A stretch of DNA of 64,000 bases from Grammothele lineata (GCA_002150815.3 NDFF03000020.1:100690-164689); one strand, 5' to 3'. Shown: positions 21,783-33,492, counted from the first letter of the stretch. Numbers and translations: made by a program. Notes: generated by a model not told the origin, from the sequence alone.

Positions 21783-23573
21783 CGAGAGGGAAACTCAGGT
21801 ATTCGTCGAGGCCTGAAAGGAGCGGTCGTAAACGGGGAATAGAGGAGAAAGGGAAGGGAAGGGGGCGGAAAGAGCGTGTCCGCGCGAGGCGCAGTGGCCC
21901 GAGGCAGATATAGGACCGTAGGACCGTCGCAGGCGCATCGCGTTTGGCTCGTTCCAGGGACCGCGCTGCTGCGGGACCGATCGCGGCTAGGCGTGCGGAC
22001 GAAGAAGGACGACGTCAGGACGCGGAACGCGGACGCGGGGCAGGGACCCTCGCAGCCCTCGCACGGGGCCGCGGGCGCTCGCACGCGCTGAGCCTATCGG
22101 GATCACCGTCCGTTCGTGCGCAGCAGGTGCTTACGCCACTTGCGAGATCGCCCCATCGGACGTGGGCTCTGCAGCCGGCGTTCGCGGTGCAGATGTGGAG
22201 CCTGTGGACGTGCGCGCGGGGCGCTGGGATGAGGTGCTATGTATAACATCGTCAGAGATAAAAGAACAGAAGGGAAGCGCAGCGGACGCACGGACGACAA
22301 GGCATGCTCCTGGTACTCTACACGGAGGGCCCTCAGCGTGCGGGAGAACATAGCGACCGCAGAAATGAGCAGGGGACATCGACGATCTGCTGGGCCCGTC
22401 GCTGTTGCTGACCGGGACCGGAGAAGACGCCTCCGCAGTCCCGACCTGAATTTTCTAGGGGCCGGCATTCTCCGGTTCCGCTGGTTATGCGCCGCCCCTT
22501 GCCTATTTTGGGAACACGTCGCGCACGGCGAGCATGTCCAATAAGCTGCTGCGCCTCTTGTCGCGCAACAGAACGTTCTCCTGGACCGGATACAAATTCC
22601 AGGCCCGGAGAGCTGCAACAGTGCTCAGTCTCTGCAGACTGCGTCTCTCGGACGGACGCGCTGACAGACGTCGCCGCGCGACAATCGCTCGACGGACGTG
22701 CTGCGGCGACTAGCCCTCCGTTCTCCTTATGAACGATCCAGCCTGTGTCTCAACAAGACCGTGAACGACGCACCAGCCGCCCCCGCCCAACCATCTCTTC
22801 TCTCCTCACATCTCCGGGGTTATCAGGTATGTATATATGCGCCATCGTACTCACGGACACTTCGTTCCGCCCTGCGCAGCCCCTCCTCGTCGAATTCGGA
22901 GTCGACTACCAACAGCCACCAATCATCTCCCACGCCCGCCGTGCGCGATCTACTATACAACACTCCACCACCTGCGCGCCGACGTCTGCCCGCCGTAACC
23001 CGTCCACGAGCACTCGAAACTTAAGCTTCACCGCGGACAGCGCAGAGCCCGACGAGCCCGCCGCAGGCCCTCCTTATCCGAACCGCACATCCAGCACGTC
23101 CGCGAGGTGTCCTCCACGCTGCGGTGGAAGACGAAGCGGACGCGGACGCGGTGTCAGAGTGGAGCGTGATATACAGATAACTTACAGGGGCCCTCCCGTC
23201 GTGAGGGGAAACGGGGGTGGTGGAGTTAGCACTTGTGCTCGTGCTCGTGTGTTCGTGTGCCCGGAGTCTGCGAGAGCGCGAAACCTGCGCGCGCGCATTC
23301 GCTCGCTCGCTGTTCGTATAGGTTCGACGTCGTCGCCGCTCGCAGCAGCGTCGGTGGTGTACAAAGCCCTCCACGTACAGAGGGCCGATTAGCACAATAC
23401 CGTAGCATATACGTACTATACAAATGGCGCACCGCCCGCACGTGCACGCGCACGCGCGGGCCGGTACGCCCATGATATCGTCCGTCACCGAGCCTCGAGA
23501 CTCGTGCCCGAGACTCCAACAAGGACCATCCACCAACCAACCTCCACTCCCTGGCGTACGTCGCCCCAGCCAA
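21783..23573. other. Intergenic 1.8 kb upstream of the protease
   Basis: Apart from the possible small gene at 22729-23180 listed separately, nothing here is supported. Other open frames have no recognised domain. The stretch upstream of the protease start should carry its promoter. Confidence 0.4.
22729..23180 (+). CDS. Possible small spliced gene of unknown function
   Basis: The sequences 22880-22994 and 23046-23180 read in one frame with strong coding-type codon use (NSESTTNSHQSSPTPAVRD, then PPQALLIRTAHPARPRG and DAVSEWSVIYR before a stop). A stop between them falls inside a 51-base gt..ag interval (22995-23045), so an intron explains both. A short first exon 22729-22760 starting with ATG joins in phase, giving 93 residues. 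The first exon is the weakest part because its donor is poor. No domain is recognised. It runs divergently from the protease and convergently with the long membrane protein. Confidence 0.4.
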
Positions 23574-25824
23574 CTAATCCGGCCGCGCACCCACCCACCT
23601 TCCAAGCGCAAGCCCCAACTCGCTCGCGTGACTGTCCTCGGTGTGCCAGCTCGAGATGCGCACCCCGTGCGTGAACACCGAGCCCGAGCTCGCCGTCGGC
23701 GCGGGCGAGGGGCTGCGCGAGCGGAACGGGTCTTCCGCGGGGCGGCGCTGTTCTTCTCTGTCGATAGCGCGCCCCCGCTCCCGGTCTCTGTCGCTTGGGC
23801 TCAGGACGCTACCAACGGAAGACTCAGCGCCACCGCCGAGGAAGTCGCGCGCGGGCCGGCCGTCGCTCGCGCTCGCGCTCCCAGTTGCGGTCAAAGTCCC
23901 GCTCACGGTCCCGTGCAGAGACCGGCTAGGGCTCGACGCGCGCGACGACGCAGACGGCGCCGGGCTCTCCGTCACCACGCGCTCGTACCTCCCTCCTGCT
24001 CCCCCTGCTCCCGCTACTCCTCCCACTATCCCTCCCGCAGCGTGTTCGGCGAGGGGCGAGAGCACCCTCCGCGGCAACGGCGAGTACGGCGGGGGGCCCT
24101 GAGACGCCCTCATCCCCAACGTCGCAGGCTCCGAGACAAGCGTCGCAACCTCACTCGCGAGCCCCGGGCTCGTCGAGCGCTCCGACGGGGCCCCAGCACC
24201 CCCATAAATGTTATCGAACGCGGAGGGCGAGGTGGACCACGCCCCGACGGACGAGGCGGGGGTTGCTGCGCGTTTGGGCACGAAGCGACCCAGGAGGGTG
24301 GGCGCGGTCGAGGGGGAGGGGGAGGCTGCGCCTAAGCGCGAGCGGGGGCCCCCGGAGGAGGTTGTGGAGGAGGCGGGGAAGGAGGAGGGCGGGAAGCGGC
24401 GCGAGGAGGAGGAGGGGGTGTCTTTGGCTTGGAGATGCAGGGGGAGGGCGGAGAGCGTTGCAGAGGTCGTGTTGGTGTAGATGGAGGGGGACGGGTGGGA
24501 GTCTGCGCGTACGTACCGTTAGAGACTTCAGAAGGAAAGGGAAAAGAGTGAGACGCACCTGGTTCGTCCGTGACCGTCGCGCCTCCGCTACCCCTCATCC
24601 GCATCGCCTCCGCCTCCTTAATGTTGCTCGGATGCCCCGGCCAGTCCGGGTACCGCGCGTCGCCATACTTGAGCCCGCACAGGACGCCCGAGCCGAACGT
24701 ACCCTTGCGGAGGAAGAAGAACAGAATACACAGGAGAAGCACCCCGAGGACGACCCCGACGATGATGCCGGCGATCTGGAGGTACGGCCCCTGGTCGCCG
24801 TGGTGGGGCACGTTGTCCTCGTTGCTAGAGTCGATCGCGGTCGAGGAGAGCTGCATGGGGAGCGTGGTGGTCATGATGAACGTGCCCGTGGACGTCGTGG
24901 AGTCGTAAGTGACGACGTAGGTCGACGAGACGACCGTGACGGGTCCGGAGGCGGATGGAACGGCTGTGGTGGACATGGACGTGGCGGGATCGACAGGAGT
25001 GACGGTAGCTGTGGTCGGGGTGGATGACGTCGAGGTCTCTATGAAGGAGATGGAATTCCCGGCGGTCGGCGGAGGGGAACTATGAGATGACGAGGATGGG
25101 GGCGGCGGAGGCGGTGGAGGCGGTGGTGGTGGCGGCCTGGAAGAGTGTGGGGGGCTAGAAGAAGGTGGGGGATTCTGGTGCTCGTTCTCCGAGTCGTCAT
25201 CGCGAGCACCGAGAAGTGGTATTGATGGACGCAGGGCTGGCAAACAGTCGGAGGACGTAGAACATACTGCAGCTGTCAGAGAGGGACTGGAGAATGCGCG
25301 GGCGTGATGTCGGTCGTCCAAGGCGGCCGTCCGATGCATTGGGGAAATTTCGATGTAAGAGAGAGCGAGGGAGGGTGATAGCGCCGTGAGGCGAAGGTGG
25401 TGCGGCGCGGAGGAGACGGGCGGAAAGCACTCAACAACGAACGCGGAGGGATGTTTTGCGGACGAGCGGCGAGAGCAACGAACGTTGTCCTGACCGTCGA
25501 TGGAGATGGAGATGGGCGAGGACCCGTCTAGGCGCTCCTGGTCGTCTTGCACATGGAATGCCACCGAAGATCCTGGGGAAGCGGGGTATATGCGAGTGCA
25601 AACGAAAACGAAGAGGAGAAGGGCGCACCTGCAAAGTAGAAGGTCGCGGTCGAGAAGTCCGAAAGGGCGCCTGAGTCGTCAGAGACCGGGCTGGCGCCGT
25701 CGGAGGGAATTGACCATGGGCCACGGTAGGCGATGCGAGGATCACGGGAGGGAACGCGCAAGATGTCGGTAGCGCGGGCATTGGTCATGGCATGGAAGAT
25801 GAGCGCGAAGGCGAGCGCCCTCAT
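23574..25824 (-). CDS. Long single-pass membrane protein with signal peptide and Pro-rich tail
   Basis: Exons 25824-25629, 25572-24559 and 24502-23574 join in phase to 712 residues. It starts with a signal peptide (MRALAFALIFHAMTNARA). An ectodomain follows (IAYRGPWSIPSDG, FYFAG, SISIDGQDNVRC), then a Ser/Pro stalk with a run of 13 prolines and a Thr-rich stretch. The membrane segment lies near 331-352 (LQIAGIIVGVVLGVLLLCILF), followed by RKGTFGSGVLCGLKYGD. The long tail has PPPYSP (a PPxY site) and many Ser/Arg/Pro residues. The membrane and juxtamembrane part matches the three cassette proteins, which lack its signal peptide and ectodomain, so this is the fuller relative. The frame is open further upstream, but that part is pyrimidine-rich and looks like a promoter. 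A sensor or receptor-like role is inferred. Confidence 0.72.
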
Positions 25825-26976
25825 TGCGCGGCGAAGATGGCCGACCTGGGCGAAGAAGGCAGAAAGAGAAGGAGAGGCGAGAGAATTTGAAGCTAGCCGG
25901 GGGATGAGCGGATTGAAAGAAAGAGCGGTGTGAGGGAAAAGGGATGGGATGGAGAGGGGAAGAGGAGGGAGAAAGGGAGAGATGGAGGGAAGAGGAGAGG
26001 GCGGGGCGGTGCGCCGGAAGATGACCGCATGGGGTTGCACGGAGGGCGTCGAAAGACGGTGATTGGACGGTCGAGAGGGGTGATCTGGGGCTGGAGGGGC
26101 GTCAGACTCAGAGGCGTCGAGAGGGCAGCGAGAAGAGGACGTCTGTTGCTGCGGACGCGAGCGACGGACGGACGAGTCCCTCGATTCTGCCTCAACCGTC
26201 CACGAGCGGCTCATCTATCCTCCGCCGCCGGGACACGCCGTGACCGCGGCACGTGCTCGTGACACTTCCTTTTCGACGCGTCCGTCGCCGCGATCGGCGT
26301 CGTCCCTCCTCCGTCTTCTCCAGCGTCGAATCTCGGGAGTCCTTGCTTGGTCTTTGCTGCCAACGCTCAACGACGGTATACTCGGATCTAGCATACTCTC
26401 CCCGCGGGTACTTCTCCCCTCTGTCCGTTCACAGAACTCCGCACACCGCCTCGGTCAACCTTAAAACGCTTCTCGCTCGCACAGGTCGGACGCTCCACCT
26501 CCGCAGCAGCTATCCCGCGTCCTACGACACTAGCTGCAGCGCCCCCAGGCGGCCATGTCTCCTGGTACGTGTCCATGCCCCCGAGAGGAATTGCTAGATC
26601 TCGCTGGGTTGTTGTCCGGCGGGCTCTAAGACAGGAACGCAGCGTCACGTCGTAAGACCGGTACAGCAACGCTTTCCGGTAGTCGTCGCAGCGCATGCGC
26701 GTCATCGTTGGGCACTGGGTTCGCCCTCGCGGAACTCCGTGTTCAGAGATAGCGCCGTTGACGCATACGCCAGTACATGCTAGCTCAGGTGCCGCGCCTC
26801 GAGCAATTGAGTTAAGAAGATACGTTGGATAAAATATAGACGTCATCCCTGTGTTGCTCTGCACCGGATGGGATACGGACGCGACCTGCCTGCTGTGCGC
26901 ACCGTGTTTGGTGCACAACGCATCTTCGCCGGCGGATGCGGAACAGGGCAAGTTCTGCTCGAACACGGAGATATGA
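25825..26976. other. Promoter region of long membrane protein and 3' flank of cassette 2
   Basis: On the minus strand, 25.9-26.1 kb is strongly C/T-rich, typical of a fungal promoter or leader. A block at 26249-26360, with weaker similarity to about 26520, is shared with 32888-32975 and beyond. It lies 0.5-0.6 kb past the stop of the membrane-protein gene in both places, so it belongs to the duplicated cassette. Confidence 0.55.
26249..26360. repeat. Cassette 3'-flank repeat, copy A
   Basis: Shares gcacgtgctc, ttttcgacgcg, cgtcgaatctcg and cttgcttggt in order with 32888-32975. Copy A carries an insert of about 25 bases before cgtcgaatctcg. Confidence 0.75.
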
Positions 26977-28139
26977 TCACCGAGTCTGTTGATCCTCACG
27001 CCCGTACGTCTGTGCGAACCAGTTCGCGCGTTCTCCGCCAGAGGACGGGAAGGCTGCGTGGTACAAGTCGTGCATCCCTTGCGTTGGAGAGGGGGCTGCG
27101 CGACCCGCCTCCGGAAACGACGAGGCATGCGGTGGAGTCGGCGCGCGAGGTAGAGGCGGAAGGGGCCGTTCGCCGCCAACGGGAGCTTGGCTGTAGCCTG
27201 AGATGGAAGGCGATGAGTGATAAGACGGCGGCGGGAGGGGGAAGACGGTAGAGTCCGCTATAGATGACATGATATTTGCTTGCCAGAATCCAGTCGATCG
27301 AGGAGCGTCCTCGCTTTCGGTCTCTAAACCCGTTACTTGCGTGCCGCGTGGAAAGCACGTCGGTTGACGGACAGCCCGGGGAATGACGCGTCTGGTACGA
27401 GGAACCGGAACTGAGTCGGGGCGTGGTGACGAAACGATAGCTCGAGCGGTCGATGCGGGCGCGAGAGTTGATTGCTCTACGCTGAGACTCGAGATGATCT
27501 CTTGCGGCGATGTCTCGTCTCGCTCTGCGTGACGATCTCTAGTCAGGATGGATGATTTCTTCACGCCGAGAAGGGCGCGGATAACAACGAATGTAACTCA
27601 CCTCTAGCGACCGGAATCCGGTGCCTCGGACTGGGGCCAGAACCAACAGCGCCATCGGCCTGCCGCTCATTCCCGTAGTACGAGATTCCGCGAAAGGCTC
27701 GTGACCGAATGAACATGCGACGCAAAACCACCGCGAAAAGTGCGACGCCGAGGAGAGCACCCACAACGATCCCTGCCGTTTGTGCGTGAGTGAGGGGTTG
27801 GTGTGAAAGAGATGGCGCATGGCCGGAAGGGCTGGACGAAGATAGGGAAGGAGTAGAGACTGTGACCGTCGAGCCCGGAGTGGCCGAGGTCGTCGCCGTC
27901 GTAAAGGGCACCAAGAGGATGGTAGAGGTGATCGTTATAACGGTAGTGTATTCTGTTGGTTCGTCTTGGGTCAACCAATGAGCTGGAAGGTTGGTGGCAC
28001 CAGAGGCGTCGTTTTGATGAGAATCAGTTACGACCGTGGTCAAAATCTCCGTTGTGATCAACGTTCCGGTGGCGAGCGGGGCTCTTGACGCTGGATCCGT
28101 AGGCATTGGAGTCGCAGGCTCCGTATATGCCGTCTCCAT
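26977..28139 (-). CDS. Single-pass membrane protein with PPxY/SH3-ligand tail (cassette 2)
   Basis: Exons 28139-27602 and 27524-26977 join in phase to 361 residues. The ectodomain is short and Thr/Ser-rich (TEYTTVITITSTILLVPF). The membrane segment lies near 121-139 (TAGIVVGALLGVALFAVVL), preceded by the shared HAQ. The juxtamembrane region has diverged (MFIRSRAFRGISYYGNE). The tail keeps PPPSYHSSPS and GERPLPPLPRAP, the same PPxY and class I SH3 motifs as the other two copies. No signal peptide is seen. It follows BTB gene H by 638 bases on the same strand. The start is placed by weak similarity around the ATG and could lie further upstream. Confidence 0.75.
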
Positions 28140-28777
28140 TATGGTGCTGGAGTGGGTGCCGTGGGGCTCGGCTTCTGGCGGCCCAGTGCGGAACGGTAAG
28201 AAGGGGAAAGCGTCGCGGATACGAGTTCGCCCTCAAGAGGTGCTCTCGGACGAACTCCGAAGGGGTGTTAGAGAGGTCCGGGTATGTGTAATGCAAGATA
28301 CCCAGGTAGAGTGACAGCGTCGATTACGAAATGCTGAGTGTGCGTGTAACGGTTGCGAGTTTCTGGGGTCGAGCTGAACACGGTATGTAGCCAAGAGGCG
28401 TCTCACCTTGACGAAGAAGATTATATAGTGGTACATCAAGACACTCCGTCGATGAGAAGACATTTGGGTGGACAAAGACAGTGTTGCGAGTTTGTTTAGT
28501 ATGTGAGTTATCTCGGCGTATGCGGCACCTGCTCAAACGTAGGAGGACTCGGACTCAGCTCAGTGTCAGCACATTGACACCGTCGAGAAGCCAGGGTCCT
28601 ACTCACAATCAATGAGCACATGGATGGCATCTGAGACGCTACAGAATATGATAGAGCGATATAGAGAATGATGTTAACGGTCAAGGCATAAGATAGCGAA
28701 AAAACTACGGGTCCGCGCTTGCACCGGTACACGGCGGCGCAACCGTCAGATGTGTAAGCATAGGCATTGTGTTAGTT
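28140..28777. other. Cassette 2 spacer between BTB gene H and membrane-protein gene
   Basis: On the minus strand it contains cagatgccatccatg and ttgattgt in the same order as the cassette 3 spacer and, less closely, cassette 1. No separate gene is supported. It should hold the promoter of the membrane-protein gene. Confidence 0.5.
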
Positions 28778-30152
28778 TTACTGCTTGAGCCATCCTTCCA
28801 GATCCTCCCACCACTTCCTCCTCGCTCCTTTCCACGCGCTTACCCGCGCGTCCACACAACTCGTGCACCACCCAATGTCGCCCATCGTCTTCACCCGGTC
28901 GACCATCACGTCTACCTCCCGGAGAGGATCGGCGACATCCTCGACAACGTACTCCGTGAATGCGGCGCTCCACGCCGCGCGCCGCACCTCCCGCGCAACG
29001 AACAGCGTGCACGTCTCGCACATCCGCTCGCTCCCCGCCCCGGCGCCCCCATCAGCGCGGTGTTTAGGGGGCGTAAAGACCTCCCTGCGCCATGCCGTCT
29101 GCAGTCGGGCGCGAGCTTTGTAGAGCCGGAGTAGGGTGTTCTCGGGAGGGGGGAGAATGGAATGATCGGACGGGAGTTCGGCGCGAACCCGCGTGCGCGT
29201 GAAAGAGCGTGCGCGACGCAGGGCGCTTTCGCCGTCCTCTCCGGCTACGAGGAGCTCGTACAGAACGCGCTTGCGTACGCCTTCTATGTCGAGTCTGTAT
29301 GATAGCGCAAAGACATTGACTGTCTGCGCGAGCGATGGCGTCGGACGGGTGCGAGTAGGGATGTTTGTTGGGGACCAGAGTTGGAGGAGACGCGCGGTGG
29401 TGGGTTTTAGGAGGATATCACAGCAAAGCAGAGTGGAGCTACGCAGGAGAGGGAGAACAACCTCCGGAGGGGCATCTTGTATGGGCGCTGTCCTATAGAT
29501 GCAAGTACGTGATCAGTGAGAACCTTTGGAAGACAGAACCGGCACAGCTTACGAGGGGACATCTAGGTGTTGAAGAAAGACGGTGAAGTCATCCGAGGTT
29601 AGACCGTTAGGACCTTTGTGTGAATCGCAGCCATCAATTATGGTAACATCGCGCGCGCGCTTGCCTAGTTCCGTCAGAGATTCGTAGAATCCGTCGTGGA
29701 AGTACTTGGAGAATATTGCCAAGCGCGATTTGAAGAGCCTGAATGACATATCTTGTACACGTATGATGATGTTTCCGTCCGGATACCAGAACTGTGACGA
29801 GCGTCGACGGACCGTCCGGGATCGAATGAGCTTGGAGCGAGCAGGGCCTGCTTTATTGGTCTCGGAGGATAAAAACGAGCAGTCTGAATCTCTACACTAC
29901 ACCAGCGTGGATTGTGTAAGCATGATCTGGGCGTGTATGAGACAGCGAATGGGTATTCACCGCCCGTTTTCCCTCTGCTGCCTCGGATCTGCTGTAGGGT
30001 GGAGGCGTCTTCCTCTTGCTCTGTGATACGCTGCCTGGAACACTGTCAACACAGACATTAGCCGCAGTCCTGGTGCTGTTTGGGAGCATAGTAAGCACCG
30101 TAAGTAGTGGATTCGATGGGAGAAGTTCCATCAGCAAATTGGCTGCAAGCAT
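28778..30152 (-). CDS. BTB domain protein H (cassette 2 partner)
   Basis: Exons 29896-29553 and 29492-28778 are well supported by phase and paralogy. The upstream exon, modelled as 30152-29961, is less certain. The full model gives 416 residues. The BTB core has FWYPDGNIIIRVQ and FRLFKSRLAIFSKYF, ending at LDVPS, where the usual Met is replaced by Ser at the split codon. The C-terminal half has VRKRVLYELLVAGED, CETCTLFVAREVRRAAW, GWCTSCVDARVSAWK and KWWEDLEGWLKQ. The usual AWC is AWS here, so one Cys of the module is lost. The first exon seen in genes D and I (143 bases) could not be found, so the 5' end may be decayed or differently spliced. The membrane-protein gene of cassette 2 follows it. 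Confidence 0.72.
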
Positions 30153-30727
30153 ACAACGCGTTATAGCGCCCTCCCGGGTATGGCGGTGCTCGGCCGGCGC
30201 TCAGCTGACGCCGCGGGGAATGACCGCACGCTGGTCATACATCGCAGGTCCACACGATTTATGACCAGACATCGCGGGTGTGGGTGTGGGATGGTCAATA
30301 TCCAACGGGACTGATGTTGTATGATAGTGCAATGATAGTACTACAGCGTCTGGGCAGAATACATACCATACAATGACCAAATACGGCCTGTCACGGCCAC
30401 TGCCCATGATGTATGGGGGTACCCGGAGTGCTCGAATGTTCAAGATTACATGTGAATGCTACACTGTGCTGTTTTTGCGTGGGGACACAGGGAGGAGCTG
30501 GGGCAAGGGTCGCAGCTAGAAGTCGGAGGCGAGGGCTGCGCCGCGGTCATGTGACGAACGCGCGGCGCGCGGCGCGCGCCGCGTCACTGCAAAAACTCGC
30601 GCGACGTCATCGCGTCATACAAGTGCCCTTTCCTCTGCCTTCGTCGCCCTCCTCTTCGCTCACGTCCTCGATCTCCAGCCTGCCTGAAGCCCTTTACCCT
30701 GACGCGTCCACTCTGCCCGCCCGCAAG

Positions 30728-30735
30728 TATATAAA
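30728..30735 (+). promoter_or_regulatory. Strong TATA box of an unidentified transcript
   Basis: Reads tatataaa with pyrimidine-rich sequence downstream. A start about 30 bases on would place a short open frame (ATG at 30785, seven codons) near the 5' end of the transcript. A later ATG at 30877 can be spliced in phase (donor near 30893, acceptor near 31056) to a 60-codon frame, but this is speculative. Confidence 0.45.
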
Positions 30736-32347
30736 CATCCTCAAGTGCGCTCCACCCTTCCTTGACACTTTGCCTTCGCCCTTCATGAACGTCTTTTGCC
30801 CCAGCTGACCCCCGCCCTCCATCCCCCGGCTTCTCGCCGCCTCTCCCGCTGTGGCATTGCCTCTTTACCGTTCCCATGCAAAGTCTCCGTGGTACGTCAG
30901 CCCATTTCCCTGTTGACGAGTATGTGGACCCGTCCCTGATACCCGCTATTCACTTACCGGCCTCTGTCCTGTCAACGAGACGAGTGCTTGGCTAACAGAC
31001 GCTTATCATGCTAGTTAGACTGTTTTGAGGGTAAACCGTGAGTTAAATTCTCTCTAGGTCGACTATATGCGTCGATAACACTCGCCGATATCCGTTCCCC
31101 CTCTTTGAATTCCTGCACGTCAGCGCTGGCTGCGCCTTCGGGCGTACTGGATGTGTCTCGGTGCGTCGCGATCGTACCCGCATCCTCCCCGCTGCCCACG
31201 CAACTGTTCGTGTGCTTGAAATGGCGCATATATGCCTAATGATTCATTCCCTTTCCGAGTGCTTCTCGAGCCTTGCCTCTACCGCTCGCGCGCACCATAC
31301 AGGCTTTCTGCGCAAAACTAACTCACTAGATATCCATGTGCGTGCTCTGTCCCAACTGCCTTCACTCGTACACATGCTTACCTAGATCTATTTTTGCTGC
31401 TTCATCTTCGCTCACGTGAGTAGTGCTCAGCTTCAGCTCGGGGCTACCCCTCTCAATGGTGCGTCGTGCACATTTCCCTAGTGTCGTCTCAGCTAATTAT
31501 CGTGGTGCATATCCTACATCGGACTACACTATACTCCGCGTTATACTTTAGAAACTGTGCGATGTTAACTCCGCCGGATATCCTGGTAAGTTTGTATGCG
31601 ATTTCCGAGTACTCGCGTTCATTTCATTCCATACTTGCCAGGGCACGTTGTGCGGCGGGCGGTCCAAGCCCAGTGCGCGGACATGACCGACATCGCTCCC
31701 CGCAGTAGCGACCGCCCCAGGGCCCCGGAATATCCCACGTCGACCGTCGTGAACGTCGCTGCCGCCTTGGGCAACTCTGATTATGGGTTCGACGGTGAGC
31801 TCAGGGTCCTGGATCCTCCGCGCGACATCAACGAGGCGCTCATACTCCTTCCCGCGCATCATACCAGCGCGCTCGGGCGTGACTTGGCGTGGGGGCACTC
31901 CTCACCGCCGCTGAGAATGCGCTCCACTGCGACAAGGACGCCGAGCGCGCTGAGGTGTTTCGCTGCAGTGCCGGTATGCAGGTACTGGGCTACGGCGTTG
32001 CCCGGCGCTGTGCGAGCGCGGCTGGGGATCAGGTGGGGCATTGGTCGGAGGCGCTCCCTCATATTGTAATATAATGTTGCTTATATCATCGTGTTCTGTC
32101 TTACGGAAACCGTTAATATATCACTGTTTTTGAACTATGATAATCCGCGCCCCTCCCCATGGTCAATCAGCACCTAGGAATATACGGTGTCCTTTGGTGC
32201 CTGGTCACGTCAGGTTATAGTTGACCATTAATTGGTCGTACGAGCAGCTATAAATGGTCGCGCGCCGTCAAACAGCTCCTTGGGAATGGCAGCGCATGGC
32301 CATACAACCACTCAGATATGGTAGCGCGCGAGCATACCTGCACTCGC

Positions 32348-32369
32348 GTATGGCCGCAAACGGCCATAC
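32348..32369. repeat. Perfect 9-base inverted repeat
   Basis: gtatggccg and cggccatac are separated by four bases. Related half-sites (gcatggccatac near 32296, gcggtatggccgtc near 32440) occur within 150 bases. This could be a cluster of binding sites or a degraded element end. Confidence 0.6.
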
Positions 32370-32887
32370 ACCCACTGCAGAATGATAACGCACTGTCACA
32401 CGCGCCGCGAGCAACGACAACACGCCGTCATACCGGCAGCGCGGTATGGCCGTCACACGATCATTCTGCCCGTGAAGTTCTCTAATAGATTGTATTGCTA
32501 TACGAGAATCAGTAGAAGACCAAAGGCCGGCCACCATTCAACGTCTGTACATATGAAGTATTATAACGGCCTGCTCTATCTTACAACGAGTTACAAACCA
32601 TCGCCAAACGTGCAGCCAATTTGCTGATGTCCGAACGTCCCAAACTCACCCATCGGGAGGATGGTCTCGCGAAACCGAGGCATCAGGTTCTGCAGCGTGC
32701 ATCCCTGGAGGCTCAACACGGAGATTGGAATATATGTGTCCGTGGATATGGACTCAAATAAGTTATATCAGAGGGCCGAGGCTAAGTAATGCGTGGACAG
32801 CGTGCTGGCGCGGCGTGGTGACAGTGTGACACTGGACGATTGGGAATTGGCGCCCTCTGCGTGGCACCAGAACACGACGTGACTAAA

Positions 32888-32975
32888 GCACGTGCTCATG
32901 ACGCTTCTCCTTTTTCGACGCGTTCGTCGTCGCGGCGTCGAATCTCGTGGCACTTGCTTGGTTCCTGTAGCGAAG
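32888..32975. repeat. Cassette 3'-flank repeat, copy B
   Basis: Homologous to 26249-26360. It lies about 0.5 kb past the stop of the cassette 3 membrane-protein gene, the same relative place as copy A. Weaker similarity (cttctcgctcgc) continues to about 33080. Confidence 0.75.
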
Positions 32976-33492
32976 ACTCCACGACATGTTATTAAGCGTA
33001 CTCTATCACCGGTCGCTACTCTCCGTCCATTAGCTGAACACACAGCACTGCCCCGGATGGCAACATCAGCAAGTTCTCGCTCGCCGCATCCCAGACTCGG
33101 ACCTACTCTTGAAGTGACGACTTCGCGAGCTCCAGGACGAGCATCTGGCAGCAAGGCCGGTCCGCTGCACGAGATAATCTGGCAGCAAGGTGTTTTGAGT
33201 GAGTCTGTCTGAGGTATGCGCTAATGGCGTTCGAAGTAGATGGCGCCATCAGTATCCTTCTGGTCTGTTTCGTGGTAACTGAAGCTCGGGATCAGTACTG
33301 GGGCCCCTCATGGTGATCAGTTTACCCGAGGAGAGTATGTGGGACAGAACCTGTGCATCCATCTGCCTGCACCGTGGGGCGACTCAGATAACACTACGTG
33401 AAATTTCTTAAGTACTTCATAAGGAGTTCGAGATGCAACATATATCGGTAATGCCCAACCAGTACCGAGCCGCGACGAGTTGAGAATATTAA

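Larger units (their letters stand above)
30153..33492. other. Intergenic 3.3 kb with a possible spliced transcript
   Basis: No coding gene could be supported. A strong TATA element at 30728 is followed by many GT...AG pairs up to about 32.0 kb (see separate entry and findings). The 32.28-32.46 kb part carries several tatggcc/ggccata words, including a perfect inverted repeat. The 32.9 kb part is the cassette 3'-flank repeat. Confidence 0.4.

Noticed and set aside
25824..26214. 130-residue N-terminal extension of the long membrane protein
   Set aside because: The frame is open, but the DNA is a C/T-rich promoter-like tract and a good signal peptide starts exactly at 25824.
31548..31898. 116-codon minus-strand frame
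   Set aside because: It overlaps a plus-strand frame that fits the direction of the TATA element at 30728; neither is strong enough to call.
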